Positions 33,931-43,314 of a stretch of DNA of 64,000 bases are shown here, piece after piece. The position numbers and the translations under genes were made by a program. The notes under the pieces are model-generated. The model searched no databases. It saw nothing but the letters and a program-made list of their open reading frames with translations, and was not told the origin of the DNA. Within the stretch, counting starts at the first letter, position 1; every line of letters starts with the position of its first letter. Source of the DNA: Paenibacillus sp. FSL H8-0537 (GTDB lineage: Bacteria > Bacillota > Bacilli > Paenibacillales > Paenibacillaceae); contig NZ_CP150290.1 of the NCBI RefSeq assembly GCF_038051995.1, forward strand, positions 2,408,001-2,472,000. The letters run 5' to 3'.

Positions 33931-35583
33931 GTGTGGTCTGTTATAATAACGCACCTCCCTGATTGGAAAGTTTGTGCACAGGCTATTCTAAGCCTGATTA
34001 TTGCTCTTGTGCTTTATTATCTGAATAAATATTTTCGGTCATTGGTTGAGAAAAAAAATGCTCCTGCCCAAAAAGCAAGAAAGGGCGAGCAGCCTGCAGA
34101 TCAATCGAATCTATCTGACGATTATGAAGAAAATTTGCATGCAATCAAACAAGCCATTAGCAGCAATAGCGATATCCATTTTCGTGAATTTCAGGTAGCA
34201 GAACTTCATGCTCGGGCTACGCTCATTTATGTAGATGGGATGCAGAATGAAGAAATGATCAGTAAGTATGTAATGAAAATTTTGATGGAAGATGTTAAGC
34301 AGGATAGGGCTGACAGAAGCCTTTTATTAAATCCATTGGAATTCTCCTCTTATTTTCAAAATAAAGTACTGCCTATTTGCGAGACCTATGAAGCTGCAGA
34401 GCTTCATGGTTTAAATCAATCCATCCTGATAGGTTTTACGGCCTTGCTTATAGAAGGCATGCCTCACGCCCTGCTTATTGGCTCGTCAGGCATGAAGACC
34501 AGGGCAATCAATGAACCAAGCTCTGAAGCTTTGCTTCGCGGTCCTCGTATCGGATTTACCGAGGTGCTAAGTGAGAATACATCGATGCTGCGCAGACAAG
34601 GCTACAGTGAAGATCTGGAAATAAATATGTACGAGGTAGGAACTCGAATTAAAAGGAAACTGGTTATTGCTTACATGAAGGAAATTGTTAATCCGGATCT
34701 GCTTCAGGAGGTAAGAGATCGAGTTGGAAAAATCAATATGGATTTCATCGCTGAATCTGGTTATGTTGAACAACTCATTGAGGATGATTACCTAAGCCCG
34801 TTTCAGCAAGCTCATAATACAGAGCGTCCGGATCGGGTCATTACCGGATTATTGGAAGGAAGAATAGCCATTCTATTGGATGGCACTCCTTTTGCTCTAA
34901 TTGTTCCAGTAACGTTCAGCATGCTGCTGCAATCGCCTGAGGATTATTATGATCGCTGGCTGCCAGGGACTCTATTGCGTATGCTAAGATTTTTCGCCGC
35001 GTTCTTGGCACTTTTGGCGCCAGCTTTATATATTTCATTCATATCCTTTCATCCGGGCTTAATCCCGACAGAGCTTGCAGTAACGATCATTGAAACCAGG
35101 CAGGGTGTCCCTTTTCCTTCATTAATAGAAGTGTTGATCCTGGAAATATCAATTGAAATATTACGTGAGGCGGGCATTCGATTGCCCAAGCCTATTGGAC
35201 CGGCAATGGGCATTGTGGGCGGTTTAATTATTGGCGAGGCCGCGGTCCAGGCAGGAATTGTCAGTCCGTTTTTGGTAATCGTAGTGGCTGTGACGGCTAT
35301 ATCTTCTTTCTCGATACCTGTATATAGCGCAGGCATTACCTTGCGCATTTTACGTTTTGCAGGCATGTTGTGCGCGGCAGTTCTAGGGATGTTTGGCACC
35401 ATTTTGTTCATTTTGTTCATTTGCGGTCATTTAAGCAAGCTGAAAAGCTTTGGAGTTCCTTATGTGACCCCGATCTCACCGTTTCGCCTTAATGACTGGA
35501 AGGATTTATTTCTGCGAGCCCCACTACCCTTTATGAATAAACGACCAGACATGATGAAGACGCAAGACAAAAAGCGAAGATAG
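33931..35583 (+). CDS. Spore germinant receptor, A subunit (GerAA/GerKA type)
   Basis: 550 residues. One short hydrophobic N-terminal segment, a soluble domain with FREFQVAELHARATLIYVDGM, then RRQGYSEDLEINMYEVGTRIKRKLVIAYMKEIVNPDL, and the C-terminal membrane part with VGGLIIGEAAVQAGIVSPFLVIVVAVTAISSFSIPVY, all GerAA hallmarks. It sits in the inner spore membrane and takes part in nutrient-triggered germination with the B and C subunits. The GTG at 33931 follows AAAGGA; a TTG at 33910 is less likely. Confidence 0.93.
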   Translation: MWSVIITHLPDWKVCAQAILSLIIALVLYYLNKYFRSLVEKKNAPAQKARKGEQPADQSNLSDDYEENLHAIKQAISSNSDIHFREFQVAELHARATLIYVDGMQNEEMISKYVMKILMEDVKQDRADRSLLLNPLEFSSYFQNKVLPICETYEAAELHGLNQSILIGFTALLIEGMPHALLIGSSGMKTRAINEPSSEALLRGPRIGFTEVLSENTSMLRRQGYSEDLEINMYEVGTRIKRKLVIAYMKEIVNPDLLQEVRDRVGKINMDFIAESGYVEQLIEDDYLSPFQQAHNTERPDRVITGLLEGRIAILLDGTPFALIVPVTFSMLLQSPEDYYDRWLPGTLLRMLRFFAAFLALLAPALYISFISFHPGLIPTELAVTIIETRQGVPFPSLIEVLILEISIEILREAGIRLPKPIGPAMGIVGGLIIGEAAVQAGIVSPFLVIVVAVTAISSFSIPVYSAGITLRILRFAGMLCAAVLGMFGTILFILFICGHLSKLKSFGVPYVTPISPFRLNDWKDLFLRAPLPFMNKRPDMMKTQDKKRR

Positions 35584-35609
35584 TGATGGCTTAGAGAGGA
35601 GGGGCAAAC

Positions 35610-36713
35610 GTGTTTATTCGCAACGACGATAAAATCACCACAACACAAACATCGATCTTTATTACGGATTCAGTGCTGGGGGCTGGTATCTTGACCTTGC
35701 CCCGAGGTGTAATCGAAGCTGCAAAAACACCGGATGTCTGGCTTTCTGTGCTATTAGGCGGTTTTATTGTTATTTTGGTAACGATGGTCATGGTGAAATT
35801 AAGCCAGCAATTTCCTAATCATACGGTGTATCAATATTCTAAACGAATTGTAGGCACGATACCTGGCGGAATTTTAGGTGTTTGCTTGATTGGTTATTAC
35901 ATCATTATTGCCGGTTTCGAGGTAAGGATATTTGCAGAGATCACGATGTACTATTTGCTGGAAGGAACCCCTATTTGGGCTATTGTCATTCCCTTTATTT
36001 GGGTGGGCACCTATATTTGCTTTGGAGGAATTAATTCTATCGCACGGGTTTTTCAACTTATTTTCCCGATCAGTATTCTAATACTGGTGCTTTCGTATTT
36101 CCTGAGTATTCGATTGTTTGATATCAACAATTTACGTCCTGTTTTGGGTGAAGGTATTCTCCCCGTATTTAAGGGACTGAAATCAACTGTGCTTATATTT
36201 ACAGGATGTGAAGTGATCATGACTCTCGTTGCACATATGCAGCATCCAGAGCGGGCAGTCAAAGCGACATTTGCAGGAATAGGCGTTCCTTTTGTGCTAT
36301 ATCTGATGACTGTAATCGTCGTTATAGGAGGAATGTCGATGGATTCGGTGATGAATAGTACCTGGCCTACCATCGACCTTCTGCGAAGCTTTGAAATTAC
36401 GGGATTAATATTTGAGCGTTTTGAGTTTCCGTTTTTGGTCATTTGGATGATGCAGTTGTTTTGCAATTTCACCAGTTTTTACTTCAATGCTTCTTTAGGA
36501 ATTTCACAGGTTTTTCATCTAAAGATTCACCCGGTGATCTTTGGATTAATCCCCGTTATCTTTATCACTACGATGCTTCCTGAGCGAATAAATGATATTT
36601 TTAAGCTAGGGGATACGATAGGCAAAATGGGGATCTTTTTATTTTTTCTCGTGCCGGTCCTGCTTACTGTCATATTGCTCTTTAGAAAGAAGGTGTTGAA
36701 TCATCATGTATAA
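35610..36713 (+). CDS. Spore germinant receptor, B subunit (GerAB/GerKB type)
   Basis: 367 residues with ten membrane segments, APC-superfamily fold. The start TTTQTSIFITDSVLGAGILTLPRGVIEAAKTPDVWLSVLLGG is the usual GerAB N-terminus; this subunit holds the germinant-binding pocket. GTG start after GAGGAGGGG. It overlaps the C-subunit gene by 8 bases. Confidence 0.93.
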   Translation: MFIRNDDKITTTQTSIFITDSVLGAGILTLPRGVIEAAKTPDVWLSVLLGGFIVILVTMVMVKLSQQFPNHTVYQYSKRIVGTIPGGILGVCLIGYYIIIAGFEVRIFAEITMYYLLEGTPIWAIVIPFIWVGTYICFGGINSIARVFQLIFPISILILVLSYFLSIRLFDINNLRPVLGEGILPVFKGLKSTVLIFTGCEVIMTLVAHMQHPERAVKATFAGIGVPFVLYLMTVIVVIGGMSMDSVMNSTWPTIDLLRSFEITGLIFERFEFPFLVIWMMQLFCNFTSFYFNASLGISQVFHLKIHPVIFGLIPVIFITTMLPERINDIFKLGDTIGKMGIFLFFLVPVLLTVILLFRKKVLNHHV

Positions 36714-37896
36714 ATTTAAAAATTTGCTTGCCTTACTTCTCTTATTCTCCCTTTTCTTAACGCAAGGCTGCTGGAGCAGTAAAGAAATTGAGGATTTAAG
36801 TGTTTATGCAGGTCTGGCACTAGATGTAGGTGAACGGCCTGAGCTTGAACGCAATCTGGAAAGAGAAGGCGCAACGTACTATAAAAAAAATCTATTGACA
36901 GCTACGATACAAATTGTTCCGATAAAATCGTTCGAACGGCAAGAAAAGTCGAGCGAGAAGCAATTGTTGAAGTATTCAAATTTGCGCCTGACAGGGGATT
37001 CTGTATTTGAAATTATGCGCCAATACTCAACTAGAAGGGAGCGCCCAGTCATTGGGCATCATCTTAAAGTCATTGTAGTTTCTACAAAATTGGCCGGGCA
37101 GCATCAGATGGACCAATTAATGGACTTTGTGCTGCGTGATAATGATATACGTCCAAGCTGTCGGGTGTTTTTTAGCAAGGGGAGGGCTTACGATACCTTT
37201 ATCAGTAGTCAACCAGAAGAGGTTCCTGCTTTTCGGATAAACTCGATGATCAATAATAGCTTCAGAACCAATAAGGTCATGAAAGAGGTCAATCTAACTC
37301 GGATCGATGGATTGCTTCGTTCCAAACAAAGCTTTTTGCTGCAAAATATCGTCTCTTCAAAAGGGGAAATAGAATTTTCAGGTGCTGGAATTGTTAAGGG
37401 GGCTACTAGCAAGTGGATTGGCGATTTGAATCAAGAAAATGTGGAAAGCCTATCCTGGATTCAAGGGACAGGTCAAGGAGGCGTAATCAAAAGTTATGAT
37501 TGGAGAAATAAAGGCATTACCTATGAGATTAAATCCATGCACAGTAAAACGAATGCCAAATTACAAGGTGATGCGATTTCCTTTCACGTTGCGATTGAAT
37601 CAACCGGGAGATTAATTGAAAATTGGGATACGCAAGAAAACCCTTCCAAGCTAGAATATTTAGAGGGAGCAGAGAAGGTTTTTGAAAAAAGATTAACAAC
37701 AATGATTGATCATGTCATGCGGAAAATGCAGTCGAAATACAAAGTGGAGGTAGCTGGATTTGGGAAAGTGCTCTCTATAAAATATCCTAATAAATGGAAA
37801 AGTGTTAAAGATAATTGGGATGAAGTATTTAGTCAGGTCCCCGTAACCTTTGAGGTCAAGTTGACGATTACTGATTTTGGTTCTTCTACAGAATAA
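36706..37896 (+). CDS. Spore germinant receptor, C subunit lipoprotein (GerAC/GerKC type)
   Basis: 396 residues. Lipoprotein signal FLTQGCWSSKEIEDLS with lipidated Cys22, followed by VYAGLALDVGE and later FRINSMINNSF and VEVAGFGKVLSIKYP, as in GerAC proteins, which cover the outer face of the receptor. Last of the three ger genes; no D subunit is present. Confidence 0.93.
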   Translation: MYKFKNLLALLLLFSLFLTQGCWSSKEIEDLSVYAGLALDVGERPELERNLEREGATYYKKNLLTATIQIVPIKSFERQEKSSEKQLLKYSNLRLTGDSVFEIMRQYSTRRERPVIGHHLKVIVVSTKLAGQHQMDQLMDFVLRDNDIRPSCRVFFSKGRAYDTFISSQPEEVPAFRINSMINNSFRTNKVMKEVNLTRIDGLLRSKQSFLLQNIVSSKGEIEFSGAGIVKGATSKWIGDLNQENVESLSWIQGTGQGGVIKSYDWRNKGITYEIKSMHSKTNAKLQGDAISFHVAIESTGRLIENWDTQENPSKLEYLEGAEKVFEKRLTTMIDHVMRKMQSKYKVEVAGFGKVLSIKYPNKWKSVKDNWDEVFSQVPVTFEVKLTITDFGSSTE

Positions 37897-37949
37897 TCAA
37901 CTTAGTACCTATAGCAATTCCTAATTTGTGTATATGAACAGGATGTATG

Positions 37950-37995
37950 GACATCATATTTTTAGCTAACGGTTAAATGCTAAAAAGATGATGTC
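37950..37995. repeat. Long inverted repeat after the ger operon
   Basis: GACATCAT-a-TTTTTAGC pairs with GCTAAAAA-g-ATGATGTC around a 12-nt loop. No T-run follows, so it is not a classical terminator. It lies 43 bases before the next small gene. Confidence 0.75.
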
Positions 37996-38037
37996 AGGAG
38001 CAAAATCTATCTATAAAATAGGGGAGGCGCTAAATTA

Positions 38038-38217
38038 ATGTCGAATAAAAAAAGTTACTATGCATTTGAGGATCCGTCTGGGACCACGATTGAATTTCAA
38101 GCCACTAGTTTACAACAGGCCATGGTGATTAAAAAGAACAAGACTCAGGAATTGGGAATTCCTAAAGAGGCTTTTAAGCTATTAAGCATAGGTGAAAAAC
38201 CAAGCCAGAGCGCATAG
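38038..38217 (+). CDS. Small hypothetical protein, 59 aa
   Basis: GGGGAGG precedes an ATG that opens 59 codons beginning MSNKKSYYAFEDPSGTTIEF. The composition (Lys, Ser, Gln, aromatic) is coding-like. No known domain. It could be a small spore or coat protein from its position after the ger operon; that is a guess. Confidence 0.55.
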   Translation: MSNKKSYYAFEDPSGTTIEFQATSLQQAMVIKKNKTQELGIPKEAFKLLSIGEKPSQSA

Positions 38218-38439
38218 CCTGGCTTTCTATAAAGATACGGTCATCTTGAATTTCATTTGTTTGTTAGACGGAGTAAAGCTCACGACCTTACCAGACAATG
38301 AGCGGTATTTTCGATTTATAAAGCTTTTTAGTCGTAGCATAAATGTTATATTATTGTTTCTTGCCCTTTTGTGAATAATCGGTGCGTTCTTGTTAGAAAA
38401 TAAGCGAGCTTGTATTCTAACTTGAAGAGGGGTACGAAG

Positions 38440-38757
38440 ATGAAGAAGTGGTTAGCGATTTTAAGCCTTGCAGTATGCTTAATGATGTTCCTCACTGTTC
38501 CTGCTTTTGCAGACAATATGACAAGGATGGACAATACGCCAGGCGATGAAATGCGTCACGAAGTCAATAAAGGAATTAACGCAACAAACCGCACGATGGG
38601 TACGGACATGAATCGCATCGACAACGGGAATACAGTTAGCACAAACAATTATCGAGCCAATGCCGCAGACGACGATGGTTTCGATTGGGGATGGCTTGGT
38701 CTGCTTGGCTTACTTGGACTTGCGGGCATGAGAAACCGCGGCCGCGATCGCGCATAA
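38440..38757 (+). CDS. Secreted small protein with WGxxGxxG C-terminal anchor
   Basis: 105 residues: a signal peptide (MKKWLAILSLAVCLMMFL, cleavage near AFA-D), an Asn/Met/Thr-rich low-complexity middle (for example NATNRTMGTDMNRIDN), and the C-terminal DWGWLGLLGLLGLAGMRNRGRDRA, which fits the WGxxGxxG-CTERM class: a Trp/Gly motif, a hydrophobic helix and a basic tail. Such tripartite ends are thought to be sorting signals. AGAGGGG precedes the ATG at 38440. Confidence 0.75.
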   Translation: MKKWLAILSLAVCLMMFLTVPAFADNMTRMDNTPGDEMRHEVNKGINATNRTMGTDMNRIDNGNTVSTNNYRANAADDDGFDWGWLGLLGLLGLAGMRNRGRDRA

Positions 38758-38824
38758 CCTTATTATTTCAAGGAACAGCACAAGTAACTTCGCTTGTTAG
38801 AGGAAGGTTACTAAAAAATGAAAA

Positions 38825-38865
38825 AAGGTGCTGTTTCCCGAAATTACGGGAACAGTACCTTTTTA
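38825..38865. terminator. Terminator after the WGxxGxxG gene
   Basis: AAAGGTGCTGTT-CCCG pairs with CGGG-ACAGTACCTTT, followed by T. Confidence 0.85.
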
Positions 38866-38910
38866 TTTGTATAATGGAAAGCATCGTGGAGAGTGTGCTG
38901 TTTCATTATA

Positions 38911-38952
38911 AAAAGGTTCGTTAAATCGCTTTGTGAGCAATTCAACGAACCT
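38911..38952 (-). terminator. Terminator of the tRNA-Leu transcript
   Basis: On the minus strand AGGTTCGTT and AACGAACCT pair, with a small inner GCT/AGC stem, followed by T5, 18 bases after the tRNA 3' end. Confidence 0.85.
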
Positions 38953-38969
38953 GTTAGTTGAAAAATTAA

Positions 38970-39054
38970 TGCGGTCGAGAGGACTCGAACCTCCACGGCT
39001 GTTACACCACTAGAACCTGAATCTAGCGCGTCTGCCAATTCCGCCACGACCGCA
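38970..39054 (-). tRNA. tRNA-Leu (anticodon CAG)
   Basis: 85 nt. Acceptor arms TGCGGTCG/CGACCGCA pair, the T arm contains GGTTCGAGTCC, and a long variable arm is present, as in type II tRNAs. The anticodon stem CTAGA/TCTAG holds the loop TTCAGGT, giving CAG, which reads CUG leucine codons. No CCA is encoded. Confidence 0.95.
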
Positions 39055-39199
39055 CATGCAAAATTTACATTTATAATTTAGCATGTTGTCATGGTGGAAG
39101 TCAAGCTGGCTTAAGAAGTTGAAATTATCAGATTAGTCATCTGCGTCATCATTATCCTATAAAGGGGCGGCAGCCACTTCCATCTCCGTTCTCGGCTCC

Positions 39200-40030
39200 T
39201 CATAGATAGAGTGCCAGCAGCTGCTGCCAAATTGGAAATTTCTCGCCGCATGCAGGGCAATTCGTGTGTCCAGCCAAATAAGGCAGCTGTGCCGAAAGCT
39301 GCTCGTCCCCCAAACGCTCAGCCCGGCTATGCACATAACGAAGACTGACTTCCGCTGAGCTTGCAGGATCAGCAGGGGTAATGGTACCAGGCGTATCCTT
39401 ATCGTTAAAAACGGGATCTGCCTTGTACGCGACAAGCTTCTCCTCGCTTTCATCCGGCCAAATGAAGGTTTCATGCTCGCAAGCAGGACATGCTGCGACA
39501 TATTCATCACCGATGCTGTGGGTTTGCAGCATGCTCGCAGCCGCTCGTTCGCCGTAAAAAGCAGCATCGGCGATTGCTATATAACGTTTCTCGGAATCAT
39601 CTTTATTAGGCTGGGCGTAGTCGGCGATCTGGTCGGACATTTCACGAAACTTTCCAATGGCATCGTAATAAGAAAGATAAATATCAGCCCGTGCCTTTGC
39701 ATCAATATCAGGGACTAATTCCTCAAATACTGCGGGCATTTCCGACGTTACCTCGCAAGTATTGTTTGCTTCAAATAAGCCGCAGGTGATGTAAATATCC
39801 AGCTTCACTTCCGGGTCGTTCGAGTGCAAGGCGATTTCCGCCAAATAAGGCACCGCCGCGTAGGTACAAGCGTAAATCGTATTCTGATGATAAAGCTGTT
39901 CCCAGTAAAGCTCATCTTTGACCTCTGAATCATATTTTTGCGCTAGCTGCTGCAGCATGTCCGGTACGGAATCGGCGATGCCATACGGTCCTTCCAGTTC
40001 CGACCAAATCGTGCTATTTAAAGCGAGCAT
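39200..40030 (-). CDS. Hypothetical protein with two CPxC zinc motifs
   Basis: 276 residues starting at the ATG at 40030 after GGGGAGG; the longer open frame to 40363 runs into the divergent gene. The N-terminal half is helical (IYACTYAAVPYLAEIAL, DIYITCGLFEANNTC) and resembles HEAT-like repeats. The C-terminal half has CPACEHETFIWP and CPACGEKFPIWQ, two CxxC motifs likely to form one zinc site. The family is not named to my knowledge. Confidence 0.65.
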   Translation of the reverse strand: MLALNSTIWSELEGPYGIADSVPDMLQQLAQKYDSEVKDELYWEQLYHQNTIYACTYAAVPYLAEIALHSNDPEVKLDIYITCGLFEANNTCEVTSEMPAVFEELVPDIDAKARADIYLSYYDAIGKFREMSDQIADYAQPNKDDSEKRYIAIADAAFYGERAAASMLQTHSIGDEYVAACPACEHETFIWPDESEEKLVAYKADPVFNDKDTPGTITPADPASSAEVSLRYVHSRAERLGDEQLSAQLPYLAGHTNCPACGEKFPIWQQLLALYL

Positions 40031-40233
40031 AATGAATCGCCTCCCCATGAATGAATAGTGAACGTCCTTCCTAGCTATTTTACTATGGAATTGGCGATTT
40101 TGGCGATATGTGACAAAGGTTGCAGAATAACGGCAATTGAATTTCCAGCATGCAGCATATTTTGCCGCAAGTTCACAAACAATGAAAGGGAATGAGTGAT
40201 GATGCGTTGATAGCGAATGAGGAGTGTGGAAGT

Positions 40234-41073
40234 ATGAACGCAAATAGAAGCTATTTATGGAAAAAGAGGATGGCCAGGCTGCTTGGACTAATGCTGCTGG
40301 TTTTGTGCACGAGCAATGAAGCAGGAGCAGCTTCTGTATTTGCAGAACCCCAATCCCAGACACAGGAGCAGCGCCATATTGCCATCGTCATTGATGATTT
40401 CGGCAATGATATGGATGGTACGGAGGAGATGCTGAAGCTGCCGATCAAGTTTACAGCGGCGGTTATGCCGTTTATGCCGTCTACGCAAAAAGATGCAGAG
40501 GAGGCTCATCGTCTCGGTCACGATGTCATCGTGCATATGCCAATGGAGCCCAACAAGGGATTGAAAAAATGGCTCGGTCCCGGCGCTATTACGGCAGATC
40601 TAAGCGACGCCGAAGTCCGCAAGCGGATTAATGCGGCCATTGATAATGTGCCTCATGCGATTGGCATGAACAATCATATGGGGTCCAAGGTGACTGCGGA
40701 TGAGCGGATTATGCGTATCGTGCTTGACGTATGCAAGCAGCGAGGGTTGTTTTTCCTCGATAGCCGGACGACCTATAGGACCGTTGTGCCGAAGGTATCC
40801 AAAGAGGTTGGCGTACCGCTGCTATCCAACGATGTTTTTCTCGATGATGTGTATACGATCCAGCATATTAGCAAGCAAATGAATGAAGTGCAGAAGCATC
40901 TCGCTACGCATGTTACCTGCGTTGTGATCGGTCATGTAGGGCCTCCGGGCAAAAAAACAGCGGCTGTTCTAAGACAGTCGATTCTGTCCATGAACGCCGC
41001 TGTTTCCTTCGTCAAGCTGTCGGATATGGTACTGCAATCATTTGGTGATCAGCTTGTATTGCCGAATCCCTGA
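40234..41073 (+). CDS. Secreted divergent polysaccharide deacetylase (YibQ-like)
   Basis: 279 residues with a signal peptide. The catalytic fold shows RHIAIVIDDFGNDMDGTEEMLKLPIKFTAAVMPF, GHDVIVHMPMEP and AIGMNNHMGSKVT, the pattern of the divergent polysaccharide deacetylase family (NodB-like). It may act on cell-wall glycans outside the membrane. Start at 40234 after GAGGAG. Its 3' end overlaps the convergent amidase by 36 bases. Confidence 0.85.
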   Translation: MNANRSYLWKKRMARLLGLMLLVLCTSNEAGAASVFAEPQSQTQEQRHIAIVIDDFGNDMDGTEEMLKLPIKFTAAVMPFMPSTQKDAEEAHRLGHDVIVHMPMEPNKGLKKWLGPGAITADLSDAEVRKRINAAIDNVPHAIGMNNHMGSKVTADERIMRIVLDVCKQRGLFFLDSRTTYRTVVPKVSKEVGVPLLSNDVFLDDVYTIQHISKQMNEVQKHLATHVTCVVIGHVGPPGKKTAAVLRQSILSMNAAVSFVKLSDMVLQSFGDQLVLPNP

Positions 41074-41775
41074 AGCGATGGCGGATGCAATGTGCAGCTG
41101 CTCGCGGGGGTCTGTCAGCATCGTTCGATCATCGCTATTGCTGACAAAGCCCATTTCTACAATAACGGCTGGCTGATATACGCGTCTAAGCAGATAGAAG
41201 GGCTTGCCTTCCCTAGGCAAAAAGGAGGTGCGCTGCTGGCGATTAAGCATGTCCTGAATGCAGAAAGCAAGCAGGGCGCTTTCTCCGCTGCTTTGATGCA
41301 GCACCAGCGGCCCGCGCTCCGAGCGGTCGGGTGTCGAATTGACATGCAGGCTAACGAGCAGCTGCGTAGGAATTTCCTCGGTTAGCTGCCGCCTTTGGGA
41401 AAGGTCACGCCGATGACGGGAGCCGCTAATATGCCAGCGATTATCGTCGCTAAGCGCATAATCGTCGGTGCGATTCAGCACGGCGGTAATGCCTTGGCTG
41501 TTCAGCAGCAAATACAGCTTTTTGGCGACAGCGAGGTTAATATCTTTTTCCAAAATGCCCCCGGCTGACGCGCCGCCATCAATACCGCCATGACCCGCAT
41601 CAATGAGTACAACGGATGAAGGCATCGTCCAATGTCCAGCATGGGGGTCGGAATGATGAGAGGGTACGGCGGGTTCATTTGCAGAAGCTTTGCTATTTCC
41701 TGTTGCCATAGCTGTAGAATGGGCGGGAAGGCAGAAGAGCAGCATAATGATCAAACAACGAAAGCAAGCAAGCAC
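41038..41775 (-). CDS. cwlD: N-acetylmuramoyl-L-alanine amidase, CwlD-like
   Basis: 245 residues with an N-terminal signal/anchor. The Amidase_3 zinc site is visible: VVLIDAGHGGIDGGASAG (first His), a Glu in GGILEKDINLAVAKKL, LLVSLHVNST (second His) and VIVEMGFVSN (catalytic Glu). CwlD removes the peptide from muramic acid so that muramic lactam forms in spore cortex. GTG start after AAGGAGG; the nearby ATG is out of frame. Adjacent to a deacetylase, which fits cortex or wall modification. Confidence 0.82.
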   Translation of the reverse strand: MLACFRCLIIMLLFCLPAHSTAMATGNSKASANEPAVPSHHSDPHAGHWTMPSSVVLIDAGHGGIDGGASAGGILEKDINLAVAKKLYLLLNSQGITAVLNRTDDYALSDDNRWHISGSRHRRDLSQRRQLTEEIPTQLLVSLHVNSTPDRSERGPLVLHQSSGESALLAFCIQDMLNRQQRTSFLPREGKPFYLLRRVYQPAVIVEMGFVSNSDDRTMLTDPREQLHIASAIASGIRQYKLITK

Positions 41776-41954
41776 ATGCCATCCTCCTTTTGAAAGGCTT
41801 TTGTCTTAGCTATAGCGTGGCTCACCGGAGGAAATCTCATGCATGTTTATGATTGGAGATGGCAGGGCAAACTGATATCATCAATTGTTGTGAGAGGCAA
41901 CTGTCCTTAAGAAGCGACTGTTCTGATACTCAAGCAAAAAGGGGAGCGACAGAA

Positions 41955-42149
41955 ATGGCCAGCGGGGATGATTTAATCAAATATGTGACCGTTCAGGTTG
42001 TGGAGTATATGGAGAAGCCGAAAGGGGAACGCAAGCAAATAAAAGCGTCAGCGAAGGCGATAAGGGAGCCATGGCTGACGCGCTGGTTCGGCTGGGGGCC
42101 TGTCAGTCTTATGATGTGGTGGCGGGGTAAAAGCGGGCGTCAGCGATAA
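41955..42149 (+). CDS. yqzE: YqzE-family protein, 64 aa
   Basis: The ATG at 41955 follows AAAAGGGGAG. The sequence LIKYVTVQVVEYMEKPKGERKQIKASAKAIREPWLTRWFGWGPVSLMMWW matches Bacillus YqzE closely: a KYVT start, a KxERK run and an RWFG plus hydrophobic C-terminus. Function unknown. The open frame begins earlier (41853) but lacks a ribosome site. Its end overlaps the convergent secreted-protein gene by 10 bases. Confidence 0.85.
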   Translation: MASGDDLIKYVTVQVVEYMEKPKGERKQIKASAKAIREPWLTRWFGWGPVSLMMWWRGKSGRQR

Positions 42150-43057
42150 AAATCACCCAGCTCTGCAAGCAGCGAAAGCGGAACATAACGCCGGCTTTCG
42201 CCCAGCTCGTCTGTTTCAAGAGCGACGTACACAGCGCCGTTGTTCCAGCTGTGATAGCCAGTTGCCGACCACACATAAAGCATGTCGCCATTAAACCTTG
42301 CCGCTGTATAGGTAAGGTGTTTCTTTTTGTCCAGAATAAGCAGCGCGTTTAAGGAGCCTTTAGATTCCGCCTTGCCTACAGGTGCATCTGTCAGCCATTG
42401 CAGCTTCTCATAAGGGCTGAATGAAGGATTGGAAACGGCTTTGGCAATGCTCGCGGTGACTTCCATAGGCGCTTCATTATGAATAAGCTTTAGCTCCTCG
42501 CTTGCTTCGGCGTCCCAGAGCGGAGCAGTCAGCGGCAGCGCTTCACCGCTCATGGCATCGGTATATGCTGTAGCCTTGCCGGAAATTTTCCAGACGGACA
42601 GCAGCGGATGGATATATAGCGGCGTACTCGTAATGGCAGAAGGGATAAGTTCAAGCCGCTGAAGCGATTGCTGCAGCGTTGTTAAGCTATATAGGTAGTC
42701 GCCAAGCCCATATTCGCCTAAAATATACCCGCCGCTCTCCGTTGCATGGACAACGAGGTACCCGACGGTTTTTTTGTGCTGGATAACGCTGGCCATCCAG
42801 CTGTGTGTGCCGGGGCCGAGTGCGGAAATATCAAGCGTTGCGCCTTGCCAGCTCTTGAAGGCAGGCTGTGCTGCGAGCTGCGCTGTCCATGCTTCTACAT
42901 GGGCGAGAAGGGATGCATGGTCTGCTTGTTCCAGCTCGGGCATGGCGGCAGCTTGTTGGAGCTGGAGGCTGCTTGTCCATAATATAGCGCTTAACAATAA
43001 TGCGCCGATCATTAGCTTGCGAATGTGGCTCAGCAATAAATTCACCCTTTTCTTCAT
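42140..43057 (-). CDS. Hypothetical secreted or membrane-anchored protein, 305 aa
   Basis: A basic N-terminus and hydrophobic stretch (KLMIGALLLSAILWTSSLQL) suggest a signal peptide. The mature part has repeated HSW-type aromatic turns (GPGTHSWMASVIQHKKTVGYLVVH; ATGYHSWNNGAVYVALET) and may be beta-rich. The start is uncertain: the ATG at 43057 has no good ribosome site, whereas a TTG a few codons in lies after AAAGGGTG. No domain recognised. Confidence 0.6.
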   Translation of the reverse strand: MKKRVNLLLSHIRKLMIGALLLSAILWTSSLQLQQAAAMPELEQADHASLLAHVEAWTAQLAAQPAFKSWQGATLDISALGPGTHSWMASVIQHKKTVGYLVVHATESGGYILGEYGLGDYLYSLTTLQQSLQRLELIPSAITSTPLYIHPLLSVWKISGKATAYTDAMSGEALPLTAPLWDAEASEELKLIHNEAPMEVTASIAKAVSNPSFSPYEKLQWLTDAPVGKAESKGSLNALLILDKKKHLTYTAARFNGDMLYVWSATGYHSWNNGAVYVALETDELGESRRYVPLSLLAELGDFYR

Positions 43058-43314
43058 GAGGCAGATCGCTAAAGTGGCGAATGCTGCCTATTATTAAAAT
43101 ATAAGAATTTATAGGTTTCACACTATAAATACGCTTATATTTCTCGGACTGAAACGCGCCGCGCCAACAGAGGATGGCGACAGCCGTTTCACCTTGACTC
43201 ACAGCTTCATTATAAAAGGGAGAGCGGGAGAAGGCTGTTGGAATGTGTCAGGCACTACGCAGCCTGTCCCGTTCTTTTTTTGCCGCAATGGTGCGGATCG
43301 GGTCTGATCTTCGA

